A stretch of DNA of 64,000 nt from contig CALKFG010000006.1 of the NCBI GenBank assembly GCA_938084575.1, positions 161,579 to 225,578 on the forward strand, read 5' to 3'. Positions 31,704 through 41,272 of this stretch are shown in pieces. The notes under the pieces are model-generated. The model was not told the origin of the DNA, did not search any database, and saw only the letters and a program-made list of their open reading frames with translations. The translations under genes and the position numbers were made by a program. Each line of letters starts with the position of its first letter. Within the stretch, counting starts at the first letter, position 1. This stretch comes from an uncultured Hyphomonadaceae bacterium. GTDB lineage: Bacteria; Pseudomonadota; Alphaproteobacteria; Caulobacterales; Hyphomonadaceae.

Positions 31704-33097
31704 CTGGTCCGGACAGGGGCGATGTCGCGCTGTCGGGCAAGTGGCCGGACGCGGGTTTCCAAATGCTGGAAAATACGATCTGCCACGTTCAGTCCGGTCA
31801 CGGTCTCAATGCCCTCGAGCCCCGGTGAGGAATTCACCTCCAGCACTCTTGGTCCGGCATCCGACTGAAGCAGGTCGACCCCGGCCACGGCGAGGTCGAG
31901 GACTTTTGCGGCGCGACGTGCCGTCTCGCGTTCCTCCGATGTCAGCTGGACCACTTCCGCTTTGCCACCGCGATGGAGGTTGGAGCGAAACTCTCCTTCT
32001 GCCGCCCGGCGCCGCATTGCGCCGACCACGCGCCCCCCGATCACGAAACAGCGCACATCGGCGCCGGCAGCCTCGGCTATGAATTCCTGAACGAGGAAAC
32101 TCGCATCCAGCCCCCGGAAGGCGTCGACCAGACTTTCTGCAGCCTTGCGGGTTTCGGCCAGAACCACGCCGCGGCCCTGGCTGGACTGCAACAGCTTGAC
32201 CACGACAGGGGCACCGCCGACCAGGGCGATGAGGTCTCTGGTGTCCTTTGGCGAACTGGCAAAGGCGGTCAGGGGCTGGCCAATGCCGGCATTGGCCAGG
32301 ACCTGGTGGGCCAGCAATTTGTCCCGCGAATTGATAATTCCGGTCGCCGAATTCAGGCAATAGGCGCCGGTGCTGGCAAACTGCCTCAATATGGCCGTCC
32401 CATAGGAGGTCATGGACGCCCCGATCCTTGGGATAACGGCGTCATAATAGGGCAGGATCCGCCCGTCATAATGCACTTCCGGGTGCCGTGCCCCGATACG
32501 CATATAGCAACGCCGCGTATCAATGACCTCGATCACATGGCCGCGGGTCTCGCCGGCCTCGACCAGGCGGCGGGTTGAATAGGATCCCGGCTCACGCGAC
32601 AAAAGGGCGACGCGCAGGGGCCTTTTGACTGGCCGCTTCTTGGGCAGTTTGTCATATAGCGAATAGGACAACACCTCCTGCAAGCAGGCCTCATTAGGGT
32701 CGACGATCATATCCTCCACCAGGGCCCGGCGCCCCAGCAGCATACGGTAATTCATGTTCTCGCGATTGGTGAGAGAGATCTGGATCGGCCAGGTCCGGCC
32801 CGACATGCGAACCGGTGTCTCGATGATATACCGCAATTCGGTTTCGCCATTGGAGCTGGTGATTTCCCGCCGGTCCACGACTTTGGCCGAACAGGTCACT
32901 TCCAGGGCCGGGTTTTTCGGATCAGGCTGGATCAGGAAGCGGACCTGCGGCTTGTTGGCCGGGCCAAAGCGCTCGATTTCCTGGGCATGCAAGGCGGATG
33001 TACGGGCGCCGGTGTCGACTTTTGTGCGGATGGCAGGCAAGCCGAGCTCGGGCAGGGACAGCCATTCTTCCCAGCCAAGAATAAAAGGGTCAGCCAT
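31700..33097 (-). CDS. rimK: RimB-RimK fusion: retropepsin-like protease domain plus ATP-grasp alpha-L-glutamate ligase
   Basis: A 465-residue two-domain protein. Residues ~1-150 form a RimB-like domain of the 'ATP-dependent zinc protease' family, with the aspartyl motif [13 protein letters not shown] (D28). Residues ~165-460 are the RimK ATP-grasp ligase ([42 protein letters not shown]), which adds glutamates to the C terminus of ribosomal protein S6 in other bacteria. AGAGGA precedes ATG 33097. It lies 74 bases after rimO on the same strand, so two ribosomal-protein modification genes probably share an operon. Confidence 0.9.
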   Translation of the reverse strand: MADPFILGWEEWLSLPELGLPAIRTKVDTGARTSALHAQEIERFGPANKPQVRFLIQPDPKNPALEVTCSAKVVDRREITSSNGETELRYIIETPVRMSGRTWPIQISLTNRENMNYRMLLGRRALVEDMIVDPNEACLQEVLSYSLYDKLPKKRPVKRPLRVALLSREPGSYSTRRLVEAGETRGHVIEVIDTRRCYMRIGARHPEVHYDGRILPYYDAVIPRIGASMTSYGTAILRQFASTGAYCLNSATGIINSRDKLLAHQVLANAGIGQPLTAFASSPKDTRDLIALVGGAPVVVKLLQSSQGRGVVLAETRKAAESLVDAFRGLDASFLVQEFIAEAAGADVRCFVIGGRVVGAMRRRAAEGEFRSNLHRGGKAEVVQLTSEERETARRAAKVLDLAVAGVDLLQSDAGPRVLEVNSSPGLEGIETVTGLNVADRIFQHLETRVRPLARQRDIAPVRTS

Positions 33098-33171
33098 GGG
33101 GGGTCCTCTGAAACGGACAGGGTTGAAGACGGGCGGCCAGGATTGCTGTTGGGTCCGCGCGGCGCAGGCAT

Positions 33172-34515
33172 TTAACGCAAATCGTCGGCCCACAGATCGT
33201 AATGGTCAGCTTCGGTGATCCGGGCTGCTACAATATCTCCGGGCCGCAGGGAAGCGGTGCTTGTCAGGTGGACAATCCCATCGATTTCGGGCGCGTCGGC
33301 CTTGGACCGCGCCAGATAGCTGTCGGGTGTCTCTCCGACCGCGTCGACAATGACATCCTGAACCCGACCGATCTGGGCGGCGGCCCGTTCTGCTGAAATA
33401 TCGGCCTGAACCTGCATGAAGCGATGCCAGCGGGCTTCCTTGATGTCCTCGTCGATATGACCAGGCAGGTCACGACTGTCGGCATGGGCAACATTCTCGT
33501 ATTTGAAACACCCGGCACGGTCGATTTTGGCTTCGCGGATAAAGTCCAGAAGGGTTTCGAAATCGGCTTCTGTTTCACCCGGGAAGCCGACAATGAAGGT
33601 TGAGCGCAGGGCGAGGTCCGGCACATCGCGACGCCAGGACTGGATGCGCTCGAGCACGCGGTCCTGTTTGGCAGGACGTTTCATTGCCCTGAGAAGGGAG
33701 GGTGAGGCATGCTGGAACGGAATGTCGAGATAGGGCGTGATCAGGCCCTCGGCCATTAACGGGATGATCTGATCGACATGTGGATAGGGATAGACATAGT
33801 GCATCCGGGTCCAGACCCCGAGGGATGACAGGCCGCGCGCCAGATCCACAAAGCGGGTGTCATAGGTCTCGCCTTTCCAGGTCTGGGGAGCATAGCGCAG
33901 GTCCAGCCCATAGGCGGACGTGTCCTGGCTGATCACCAGCAATTCCCGGACACCGGCCCGGACCAGCTGTTCGGCTTCTGTCAGGACGTGGTGGATTGGC
34001 CGGGAGACAAGATCTCCCCGCAGTTTCGGGATGATGCAGAAACTGCAGCGGTTGTGGCAGCCTTCCGAGATTTTCAGATAGGCATAATGACGGGGGGTCA
34101 GCTTGAGCCCGGCCTCGGGCATGAGGTCAAGGTGCGGATTGTGCGGCGGTGTGAGATGCGTGTGCACCGCGGCCATGACCTGCTCATACTGATGGGGGCC
34201 CGTGACCGCGAGCACGCTGGGATGCGCGGCTTCAATAATTTCAGGCTCGGCGCCGAGACAGCCGGTTACAATGACCCGGCCATTGGCTTTGATTGCCTCG
34301 CCAATGGCATCAAGGCTTTCATCCCGGGCGCTGTCGAGAAAGCCGCACGTATTGACGAGAACGAGGTCGGCGCCCTCATAGTCCGGGCTGATCTGGTACC
34401 CCTCCGCCCGCAGGCGTGTCACGATGCGTTCAGAATCAACCAGGGCTTTCGGGCAGCCCAGAGAGACAAGGCCAACGCGCGGAATGGCCGAAGAGGCAGG
34501 GGAAGTCGTCACCAT
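33172..34515 (-). CDS. rimO: 30S ribosomal protein S12 methylthiotransferase
   Basis: RimO is a radical-SAM enzyme that beta-methylthiolates an Asp of ribosomal protein S12. The 447-residue product has the N-terminal UPF0004 domain with three Cys ([19 protein letters not shown]). The radical-SAM CxxxCxxC is in [17 protein letters not shown], and a C-terminal TRAM domain completes it. ATG 34515 is preferred over the frame start at 34545. [12 protein letters not shown] at ~25 distinguishes RimO from MiaB. Confidence 0.96.
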   Translation of the reverse strand: MVTTSPASSAIPRVGLVSLGCPKALVDSERIVTRLRAEGYQISPDYEGADLVLVNTCGFLDSARDESLDAIGEAIKANGRVIVTGCLGAEPEIIEAAHPSVLAVTGPHQYEQVMAAVHTHLTPPHNPHLDLMPEAGLKLTPRHYAYLKISEGCHNRCSFCIIPKLRGDLVSRPIHHVLTEAEQLVRAGVRELLVISQDTSAYGLDLRYAPQTWKGETYDTRFVDLARGLSSLGVWTRMHYVYPYPHVDQIIPLMAEGLITPYLDIPFQHASPSLLRAMKRPAKQDRVLERIQSWRRDVPDLALRSTFIVGFPGETEADFETLLDFIREAKIDRAGCFKYENVAHADSRDLPGHIDEDIKEARWHRFMQVQADISAERAAAQIGRVQDVIVDAVGETPDSYLARSKADAPEIDGIVHLTSTASLRPGDIVAARITEADHYDLWADDLR

Positions 34516-34583
34516 GGCGAGCCCGTATACCGAAAATGCGGGCATGGGAAGCGCATGCCGTGATCTGCGGCGTGATCGCCGGA

Positions 34584-34919
34584 TCAGGCCGCTTCGAGCG
34601 AAATACCCTTATCCGCCATGAAACTGCGCAGCTCACCACTCTCAAACATTTCTTTGACGATGTCGCAGCCGCCGACGAATTCACCCTTCACATAGAGCTG
34701 GGGAATGGTTGGCCACTGCGAGAAGGTCTTGATGCCCTCTCGGACGTCGTGATCTTCAAGCACGTTGACCGACTGATAATCGACGCCAAGATAGTCCAGA
34801 ACCTGCACGACAACCGACGAGAAGCCGCATTGCGGGAAAGTCGGTGTGCCTTTCATGAAGAGCAGCACGTCATTGCTGTTCACGGCCTCCTGGATGGCAC
34901 TCTGGGCGGGGTCAGACAT
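34584..34919 (-). CDS. grxD: Monothiol glutaredoxin (Grx4/GrxD)
   Basis: A 111-residue CGFS-type glutaredoxin with the active Cys31 in FPQCGFSS. It carries the glutathione-binding WPTIPQLYV and VGGCDIV motifs. Such proteins bind and transfer [2Fe-2S] clusters, often with BolA. No bolA gene is adjacent, unlike many alphaproteobacteria. AAGGAG lies eight bases before the start. The ATPase zeta-subunit gene is 45 bases upstream on the same strand. Confidence 0.96.
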   Translation of the reverse strand: MSDPAQSAIQEAVNSNDVLLFMKGTPTFPQCGFSSVVVQVLDYLGVDYQSVNVLEDHDVREGIKTFSQWPTIPQLYVKGEFVGGCDIVKEMFESGELRSFMADKGISLEAA

Positions 34920-34964
34920 ATGGAGCTCCTTGAAAATCTGATCTTGACTTGCTGGGCCGCGACA

Positions 34965-35291
34965 TCAATCGGCGGCTTTCAGTATCTGCTCTCGGGCGAT
35001 CGGGGTGAGGCGGGCCATCTGGTCGCGGATCTGGCGGTCGCTCTGGCCGATATTCCGGGCATCGAAATCGCCGCGGACTTTGCGGAAGACATCTTCCTCC
35101 CCCGCCTCCTCCAGATCGGACATGACGACCTCCTTGGCATAGGCCTCGGCGGCATCACCCTGCAGTCCCAAGAGCTCCGCGGCCCACAGGCCGAGCAATT
35201 TGTTGCGCCGGGCCGTGACCTTGAAAGTGGTGGCCGCGTCGTGGGCGAATTTGGCCTCTTCACCGCGCTCGCGATCATCAAATGTCGACAT
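34965..35291 (-). CDS. ATPase inhibitor zeta subunit (DUF1476)
   Basis: A 108-residue helical protein beginning MSTFDDRERGEEAKFAHD, diagnostic of DUF1476. The family founder, from Paracoccus denitrificans, is the zeta subunit that inhibits ATP hydrolysis by the F1Fo-ATP synthase. The inhibitory segment is the first ~20 residues. The gene is not near the atp operon in this window. AAGGAC lies eight bases before the start. It is divergent from purC across a 201-base gap. Confidence 0.93.
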   Translation of the reverse strand: MSTFDDRERGEEAKFAHDAATTFKVTARRNKLLGLWAAELLGLQGDAAEAYAKEVVMSDLEEAGEEDVFRKVRGDFDARNIGQSDRQIRDQMARLTPIAREQILKAAD

Positions 35292-35492
35292 GTCGGGTCC
35301 TTCTCATGATTGCCGCGCCCGACGACGAATATAGGGAGTTTGGTCCCGGCAGCGCAAGGCTTTCCGATTTATTTTACCGTTTCTCAGCCTGGGACCTGAA
35401 GGTAAGTTTTGCCTCTGGCGCCGGCTTGGCGTATGGGGAGCGATTGGTGCCCGTCCGGGATACGGGCCGGGTCGCAGGCTGAAGGATATCAC

Positions 35493-36263
35493 ATGTCACG
35501 CAAGCGGATGATTTACGAGGGCAAGGCTAAGATTCTTTACGAAGGTCCGGAACCGGGAACGCTGATCCAGTACTTCAAGGATGATGCGACCGCCTTCAAT
35601 GCCGAGAAAAGGGCCGTGCTCGACGGCAAGGGCGTTTTGAATAACCGGATCAGCGAATTCATGATGACCCGGCTGGCCAGTGTCGGCATCCCGAATCATT
35701 TCATCAAGCGACTCAACATGCGGGAGCAGCTGATCCGGAAAGTCGACATCATTCCGCTGGAGGTGATTGTTCGCAATACCGCGGCCGGGTCGCTGTCCAA
35801 GCGGCTGGGGATCGAGGAGGGCACCGCCCTGCCGCGCGCGCTGGTGGAGTTTAGCCTGAAGAATGATGAACTCGGCGATCCCCTGGTCTCGGAAGAGCAC
35901 ATTGCGGCTTTCAACTGGGCCAGCCCGCAGGAGATGGATGAGATCATTTCCACCGCGCTCAGGATCAATGATTTCATGTCCGGCCTGTTCGCTGCCGTGC
36001 ACATCAAGCTCGTCGACTTCAAGATTGAATTTGGCCGGCATTTCGATGGCGACCTGCAGCGCACCATACTGGCGGATGAAATCAGTCCGGACAGCTGCCG
36101 GCTATGGGATTTTGAAACCAATGAAAAGCTCGACAAGGACCGGTTCCGGCGTGACCTTGGCGGGGTGACGGAAGCCTATACCGAAGTGGCGCGGCGGCTC
36201 GGTATTCTCAAGGAATCCGGCAAAGGCGCCGACATTGTCGATTTCAGCGCCAATCCCAAATAG
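35493..36263 (+). CDS. purC: Phosphoribosylaminoimidazole-succinocarboxamide synthase
   Basis: PurC condenses CAIR with aspartate using ATP in de novo purine synthesis. The 256-residue product starts at ATG 35493 ([13 protein letters not shown]), with AAGGA upstream; longer frames lack a site. [29 protein letters not shown] and [12 protein letters not shown] are the family motifs. purS follows 135 bases downstream, but purQ and purL do not, which is unusual. Confidence 0.97.
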   Translation: MSRKRMIYEGKAKILYEGPEPGTLIQYFKDDATAFNAEKRAVLDGKGVLNNRISEFMMTRLASVGIPNHFIKRLNMREQLIRKVDIIPLEVIVRNTAAGSLSKRLGIEEGTALPRALVEFSLKNDELGDPLVSEEHIAAFNWASPQEMDEIISTALRINDFMSGLFAAVHIKLVDFKIEFGRHFDGDLQRTILADEISPDSCRLWDFETNEKLDKDRFRRDLGGVTEAYTEVARRLGILKESGKGADIVDFSANPK

Positions 36264-36398
36264 GACGGGCCTCTGCCGCCTGCGGAAGCCTGACCGGCCT
36301 GTGCCGCGTCTGGCCCGAGGAACCGGTGGCATCCGCCATTTTCATCTTGCCGGGATTAGGTTAGAGCAAGCCGACTCGCAGTTGGGGAGCTTCAGCTC

Positions 36399-36650
36399 AT
36401 GAAAGCTATTGTCCATGTCGGCCTCAAGCCCGGCGTTCTTGATCCGCAGGGAAAAGCCATTGCTGATACGCTTGGCAGGATGGGGTTCGCAGAGGTGCAG
36501 GGCGCCCGGATCGGGAAAGTGATTGAGCTGGACATGGATGATGTTCCGGCTGAACAGGCGGAGGCGCGGGTCCGTGACATGTGCGAGAAGCTGCTCGCCA
36601 ATACGGTGATTGAAACCTACCGGTTCGAGCTGATTGGCGACGCCCAGTAA
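36399..36650 (+). CDS. purS: Phosphoribosylformylglycinamidine synthase subunit PurS
   Basis: An 83-residue subunit of the FGAM synthase complex PurSQL. MKAIVHVGLKPGVLDPQG and the ...ANTVIETYRFEL ending are typical. PurS bridges the glutaminase PurQ and the synthetase PurL. Normally purS-purQ-purL are contiguous; here icd follows convergently, so purQ and purL must be elsewhere. Confidence 0.95.
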   Translation: MKAIVHVGLKPGVLDPQGKAIADTLGRMGFAEVQGARIGKVIELDMDDVPAEQAEARVRDMCEKLLANTVIETYRFELIGDAQ

Positions 36651-36794
36651 ACGGCCGGCACGCCACCGGGATATGGCTGCGAAGGCGTGGCCGTTCCGGG
36701 ATATGTGATCCGAGATATATGAAGGTGTCCGTGCGGCGGTCTTTGTGTCCCCGGCAACGGGCCTCTGTCCGGCCCACCCGGTGAGGTGTGCCGC

Positions 36795-36830
36795 CCCTGA
36801 AGCGGCCGGACAGGTCCGGCTCGTTCAGGG
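36795..36830. terminator. Nested hairpin between purS and icd
   Basis: The outer stem is CCCTGAA/TTCAGGG (36795-36801 with 36824-36830) and the inner stem GCCGGAC/GTCCGGC (36805-36811 with 36814-36820), separated by a symmetrical 3-base internal loop. It lies 13 bases past the icd stop in the convergent gap. There is no T-run, so it may act as a bidirectional Rho-assisted terminator or as an mRNA 3'-end stabiliser. Confidence 0.5.
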
Positions 36831-36843
36831 ACGGTACGTCAGG

Positions 36844-38064
36844 TCAATTCTGGGTCATGGTCGCGTTGAAATTCTCGGCGACGGCGTTGAGGAATCCTTC
36901 GGTGGTCAGCCACTCCTGATCCGGGCCAACCAGCAGGGCAAGGTCCTTGGTCATCTGGCCGCTTTCGACGGTTTTGATGACAGTTTCTTCCAGCAGATTG
37001 GCGAAGTCTGTGACCTCAGGCGTGTTGTCCATCCGGCCGCGATAGGCCAGGCCCCGGGTCCAGGCAAAAATCGAGGCAATCGAATTTGTCGAGGTCGCTT
37101 CGCCCTTCTGGTGATTGCGGTAATGGCGGGTCACCGTACCATGCGCCGCTTCGGCTTCGACGGTTTTGCCGTCCGGGGTCATCAGAACCGAGGTCATCAG
37201 GCCAAGCGAACCGTAGCCCTGGGCCACAGTGTCGGATTGTACGTCACCATCATAATTCTTACAGGCCCAGACATAGCCACCCGACCATTTCATTGCCGCA
37301 GCGACCATGTCGTCGATCAGGCGGTGCTCATAGATGCCGCCCCACGGGGCGAACTTGTCGGCGAATTCCGCGTCAAAGATCTCCTGGAACAGGTCCTTGA
37401 ACCGGCCGTCATATTTTTTCAGGATGGTATTCTTGGTCGACATATAGACCGGCCACTGGCGCTGGAGCCCGTAATTGAAACAGGCGCGGGCAAAATCGCG
37501 GATGGAGGCATCCAGATTGTACATGCCCATGGCGATCCCGGCTTCGGGGAAATCGAAGACTTCGAATTCGAGGCTGTCAGAGCCGTCAGAGGCTTCCCAT
37601 TTCATGGTCAGCTTACCCTTTCCGGGGACCAGGAAATCGGTGGCTTTGTACTGATCGCCAAAAGCGTGACGTCCGACCACGACCGGCTGTGTCCAGCCCG
37701 GGACGAGGCGCGGGACGTTATCGATCACGATAGGCTCGCGGAAAACGACGCCCCCCAGAATGTTCCGGATGGTGCCATTCGGGCTGCGCCACATTTTTTT
37801 CAGGCCAAACTCTTCGACCCTGGCCTCGTCTGGCGTGATCGTGGCACATTTGACCGCGACGCCATGTTCGCGGGTCGCATTGGCGGCATCAATCGTGATC
37901 TGGTCGTCGGTCGCATCCCGAGATTCGATGCTGAGGTCGAAATATTTCAGATCAATATCGAGATAGGGCGTGATGAGCTTGTCCTTGATCATCTGCCAGA
38001 TGATGCGGGTCATCTCGTCGCCATCCATTTCGACGATCGGGTTAGCGACCTTGATTTTAGCCAT
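36844..38064 (-). CDS. icd: NADP-dependent isocitrate dehydrogenase (eukaryote-type)
   Basis: A 406-residue TCA-cycle enzyme oxidising isocitrate to 2-oxoglutarate. [26 protein letters not shown] and HGTVTRHYR are characteristic of the subfamily shared with eukaryotes and alphaproteobacteria. ATG 38064 with AAAGGAA upstream is preferred over the in-frame ATG at 38088. The 444-codon open frame on the opposite strand is a shadow. It is divergent from the trmJ-like gene (145 bases between starts). Confidence 0.97.
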   Translation of the reverse strand: MAKIKVANPIVEMDGDEMTRIIWQMIKDKLITPYLDIDLKYFDLSIESRDATDDQITIDAANATREHGVAVKCATITPDEARVEEFGLKKMWRSPNGTIRNILGGVVFREPIVIDNVPRLVPGWTQPVVVGRHAFGDQYKATDFLVPGKGKLTMKWEASDGSDSLEFEVFDFPEAGIAMGMYNLDASIRDFARACFNYGLQRQWPVYMSTKNTILKKYDGRFKDLFQEIFDAEFADKFAPWGGIYEHRLIDDMVAAAMKWSGGYVWACKNYDGDVQSDTVAQGYGSLGLMTSVLMTPDGKTVEAEAAHGTVTRHYRNHQKGEATSTNSIASIFAWTRGLAYRGRMDNTPEVTDFANLLEETVIKTVESGQMTKDLALLVGPDQEWLTTEGFLNAVAENFNATMTQN

Positions 38065-38209
38065 TGGGAGTTCCTTTGAATCAGACATAATTTGGGTGGC
38101 CTATAGCAGCTCTGCCAGTGGCGTCAAAACGGTCCGGGCGGGTCCGCTGCGGCCGACCTGCAGCAGGGCCGAGATTGACCCGGTTGCGGGCCTGCGTCAT
38201 CAGCGGTGT

Positions 38210-38953
38210 ATGCCAGCGCCGACCATTCTTTTGCATCGCCCCCAGCTCGGGGAGAATATTGGTGCTGTGGCCCGTGTCATGCTGAATTTCGGCCTGACAC
38301 GGCTGCGCCTGATCGCGCCGCGCGACGGGTGGCCTAACCCTTCGGCATCCCCACTCAGTGCGGGTGCATTCGAGGCGGGGCTCGAGGTGAGCGTGTTTGA
38401 TACGGTCGAGGCGGCTGTGGCAGACCTGAGCGGTCTGATTGCGGCGACGGCGCGTCCCCGGGGCATGGAGAAGCCGGTTCTGGGCGCGCCGGAGGCGGCC
38501 GGTTGGATCGGCGCGCAGGCAGGATGCACCGGGCTTCTGTTTGGCAGCGAAAGCAGTGGCTTGCCGAGCGAGGTGGTTGGCTTGGCGGACGCGATCATGA
38601 CCTATCCGGTCAACCCGGCCTTCGCATCCCTGAACCTGGCCCAGGCGGTCGGCGTATTCTGTTCAGGCTGGGGCGCTCTGGCAGGCGCGGAAGGGCGGTT
38701 TGAAGGGCTGGAGGAAGGGGTCGGCATGCCAGCCCCCCGGGCGGATCTGATTCGGATGTTTGAACACCTTGAGGTGGAACTCGACCGGGCCGGCTATTTT
38801 CATCCGCCCGACAAGACGCCGCTGATGAAGACCAATATCCGCAACGCCTTTATCCGCGGCAACTGGACTCTTCAGGAAGTGCGAACGTTTCGCGGCATTA
38901 TAAAGGCCCTTGCTCTCGGGCGGGGACAGGCCCGGATCAAACGGACCGATTAG
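38210..38953 (+). CDS. TrmJ/TrmH-family RNA 2'-O-methyltransferase
   Basis: A 247-residue SPOUT-fold methyltransferase. The three motifs are ENIGAVARVMLNFGL near 13, LLFGSESSGLP in the middle and PVNPAFASLNLAQAVG after it. A C-terminal helical extension is typical of TrmJ, which methylates the ribose at tRNA position 32. ATG 38210 is the first codon that keeps the conserved N terminus; the ribosome-binding site is weak. The stop overlaps the convergent gene by four bases (TTAG). Confidence 0.9.
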   Translation: MPAPTILLHRPQLGENIGAVARVMLNFGLTRLRLIAPRDGWPNPSASPLSAGAFEAGLEVSVFDTVEAAVADLSGLIAATARPRGMEKPVLGAPEAAGWIGAQAGCTGLLFGSESSGLPSEVVGLADAIMTYPVNPAFASLNLAQAVGVFCSGWGALAGAEGRFEGLEEGVGMPAPRADLIRMFEHLEVELDRAGYFHPPDKTPLMKTNIRNAFIRGNWTLQEVRTFRGIIKALALGRGQARIKRTD

Positions 38954-39369
38954 GGGCGCGGGGTCGGCTCGATCGTCGCACGCGTCAGCGCCCCGGCAAG
39001 CGCCTGACCGCTGCGGGCGAGCTCGTCATAGAGGCCCTGTGCACTGGCATCGCAGACCGGCTGAGCCGTCTTGGCCGTCTGGTAGCCGGTGTTGAATTCA
39101 TTCACCATGGCGCGGCGAAGGCGAGTCTGGTAGGGCGCCTCGATATCCAGCATCATCTGCATATGCTGACGCCATGCCTGGCGGGTGGTGCCATTGCAGG
39201 TGGTGTCCAGGGCATGCGCCCGTCCGAGGACATCAGACAGCTCCACCAGATTACGCAGGTAATCCTGGCTTCGAACAAGGCTCTGGCCAGAGGCAGTTTG
39301 GACTGGCAGAAGGGTCAGCCCAATTGCTGATAGCTGACCCAGGATCAAATGCACGGACTGTTTCTTCAT
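38950..39369 (-). CDS. Secreted hypothetical protein resembling the TIGR02301 family
   Basis: A 139-residue protein with a signal peptide (MKKQSVHLILGQ to TASGQ). The mature part is SLVRSQDYLRNLVELSDVLG, then HALDTTCNG and a Cys near the C terminus, probably forming a disulfide. It resembles the alphaproteobacterial TIGR02301 family of unknown function. ATG 39369 lies 21 bases inside the divergent dehydrogenase gene, so the two overlap head-to-head. The longer in-frame extension to 40206 is antisense to that gene and is not used. Confidence 0.72.
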   Translation of the reverse strand: MKKQSVHLILGQLSAIGLTLLPVQTASGQSLVRSQDYLRNLVELSDVLGRAHALDTTCNGTTRQAWRQHMQMMLDIEAPYQTRLRRAMVNEFNTGYQTAKTAQPVCDASAQGLYDELARSGQALAGALTRATIEPTPRP

Positions 39370-40326
39370 CAGCAGACTTTCGCCCGCCTTGAAGCCGGGC
39401 TCAAGCCTTTTTCCGACCGCTTGCAGCCCTTGCTTATCTCGGATGACGGGCAGTTCTCGCAGCCCCCGGAAGCCATGGCCGGCCTGCCGATAATCTCCTA
39501 CGGGACACAGGAAATTTATTTCAGCAAGGCGGCCCCGGCATTCTTTAAAACACTGGTCGAGCACCCCGACCTTGCCTGGTTTCAGTCCAGCGCAGCCGGG
39601 CTGGAGCATCCCCTTCTGCAGGCCATTGGCCGCAATGCGGGGCGGTATACAAATTCCCACGCCCAGTCTGAGGGCATAGCGGAATGGGTGCTTTGGGCGG
39701 GCCTCGATTATTTCCAGCGCGGGGCAGAGCGGCGGGCGCAACAGGCGCGCAGGACCTGGCGCAGGATCCCGTTTCGCGAGCTGTCGCAGACACGCTGGCT
39801 GATTATCGGTTTTGGCCATATCGGTCAGGCGACCGGGCGAAGGCTGAGGGCGCTGGGCGCGCATGTGACCGGAGTCAGGCGTTCGGCGGGCGACCGGCCA
39901 GAGGCGGATCGAATGATCGGGCCCGAAGAGGTTCACGACGTTCTCGGGACAGTCGATGCCGTCCTTTTGTGTTTGCCGCATACGCCGGACACGGAGAACC
40001 TGGCGAATACGGCGTTTTTTGCTGCCATGGCCCCTGGAAGTCTGTTTCTGAATGTCGGCCGGGGGGCGCTCGTGGATGAGGCGGCTCTGCTTGCCGGTCT
40101 TGCAAGGGGAGCGCCGGCCCATGCCGCGCTGGATGTGGTGCGGGAAGAGCCCTACGGGGCGGATGGCCCGTTCTGGACCTCGGAGTCGGTGACCCTCACC
40201 CCGCATATTTCGGCTTTTACAGACGGCTCAAAATACCGGACGGACGAGATTTTTCTCCGCAATCTGGCGCATTTTATGCACGACCGGACGCTTGAATATC
40301 TGATTGATCGGCGCGCCTTTGACTGA
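39349..40326 (+). CDS. D-isomer-specific 2-hydroxyacid dehydrogenase family protein
   Basis: A 325-residue NAD(P)-dependent dehydrogenase. The Rossmann motif IIGFGHIGQATGRRL is at ~145. Catalytic Arg in NVGRGALVD, Glu in VREEPYG and His in TLTPHISA are all present. The substrate (hydroxypyruvate, glyoxylate or phenylpyruvate type) is unknown. AGGATC precedes ATG 39349. The first 21 bases overlap the start of the gene on the other strand. Confidence 0.9.
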   Translation: MHGLFLHQQTFARLEAGLKPFSDRLQPLLISDDGQFSQPPEAMAGLPIISYGTQEIYFSKAAPAFFKTLVEHPDLAWFQSSAAGLEHPLLQAIGRNAGRYTNSHAQSEGIAEWVLWAGLDYFQRGAERRAQQARRTWRRIPFRELSQTRWLIIGFGHIGQATGRRLRALGAHVTGVRRSAGDRPEADRMIGPEEVHDVLGTVDAVLLCLPHTPDTENLANTAFFAAMAPGSLFLNVGRGALVDEAALLAGLARGAPAHAALDVVREEPYGADGPFWTSESVTLTPHISAFTDGSKYRTDEIFLRNLAHFMHDRTLEYLIDRRAFD

Positions 40327-40403
40327 GGCCTGTCGCCGGCACTTGCCTTCCCTAAAGAAAGCGCCTGAAAATCGGACCGTGAACAATCCAGAGAGGAAAC
40401 ACC

Positions 40404-41189
40404 ATGACCTATGCTCCCTTTGATCTCAGCGGCAAGGTGGCGCTTGTCACCGGCGGAAACCGCGGCATTGGCCTCGGCATGGCCCGCGCGCTTGCGGCAA
40501 GCAACGCCTCGATTGCCATTTGGGGCCGCAAGGACGCGGCCAATAAGGCTGCTGTGGAAGAACTGTCGGGGCTTGGCAGCGGCGAGGTCCGGGCATGGTC
40601 GGTGGATGTTGCGGATGAACAGGCGATCATTGAGGCCACAGCCGAAACAGTGTCCAGCATGGGCCGAATCGATTCCTGCTTTGCCAATGCCGGGGTTGGG
40701 TTCGGGGCTTCCAGCTTCATGGATATGGATACCGAGACCTGGCGTAAGAATATGCGGGTCAATCTGGATGGTGCTTTCTGGACCCTGCGCGAAAGCGTTA
40801 AGCACATTGTCGCGCGGGCCAAGGCCGGCGATCCGGGCGGCTCCGTTGTCGGCGTCGCCTCGCTGGCGGCTATCGAAGGGGCCGGACGTAACCAGGCTTA
40901 TGCGGCAACGAAGGGCGGGCTGATTTCCATGCTCCGCGGCATCGCGGTTGAAACCGCGCGCTATGGCATCCGGGCCAATGCCATTCTGCCGGGCTGGATT
41001 GCGACGGACATGACGGCCGGCGCACAGGGCTCGGACGTTTTTGAAACCAAGGTGATCACCCGCGTCCCGGTGCGCCGTTGGGGCACACCAGACGATTTTG
41101 GCGGCATGGCAGTCTATCTCGCCTCCGATGCGTCATCTTATCAATCGGGCACGACTCTCGTCATCGATGGCGGCTATTCGATTTTCTAG
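40404..41189 (+). CDS. SDR family NAD(P)-dependent oxidoreductase
   Basis: A 261-residue classical SDR. Cofactor motif TGGNRGIGLGMA at ~17, FANAGVG, catalytic Ser in GVASLAA, and YAATKGG. The Arg after the second strand (IWGRKD) favours NADP(H). The C-terminal GTTLVIDGGYSIF is the usual SDR ending. GAGAGGAA lies upstream. Substrate unknown. It is convergent with the acidic lipoprotein gene, with a strong hairpin between. Confidence 0.93.
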   Translation: MTYAPFDLSGKVALVTGGNRGIGLGMARALAASNASIAIWGRKDAANKAAVEELSGLGSGEVRAWSVDVADEQAIIEATAETVSSMGRIDSCFANAGVGFGASSFMDMDTETWRKNMRVNLDGAFWTLRESVKHIVARAKAGDPGGSVVGVASLAAIEGAGRNQAYAATKGGLISMLRGIAVETARYGIRANAILPGWIATDMTAGAQGSDVFETKVITRVPVRRWGTPDDFGGMAVYLASDASSYQSGTTLVIDGGYSIF

Positions 41190-41213
41190 CCTGGCCAGGC
41201 GGGGTACCGAATC

Positions 41214-41249
41214 AAAAAAGGGTGCCCGGCAAATATGTCGGGCACCCTT
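41214..41249 (-). terminator. Rho-independent terminator of the acidic lipoprotein gene
   Basis: A perfect 11-bp stem (AAGGGTGCCCG at 41218-41228 with its complement at 41239-41249) has a 10-base loop. On the minus strand it is followed by a T-run (complement of A residues 41214-41219). It may also help end the SDR transcript on the plus strand, where there is no T-run. Confidence 0.88.
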
Positions 41250-41272
41250 ACTGGTCATGATGACGGCTGTAC

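Noticed and set aside
34539..34558. 6-bp hairpin (GGCATG/CATGCC) between rimO and grxD as a terminator
   Set aside because: Short stem and no T-run; insufficient to call.
36745..38079. 444-codon open frame antisense to icd
   Set aside because: icd is unambiguous; the antisense product lacks motifs and has a composition typical of reverse-strand shadows.
39370..40206. N-terminal extension of the TIGR02301-like gene up to 418 codons
   Set aside because: The extension is antisense to the dehydrogenase and precedes a clear signal peptide beginning at 39369.
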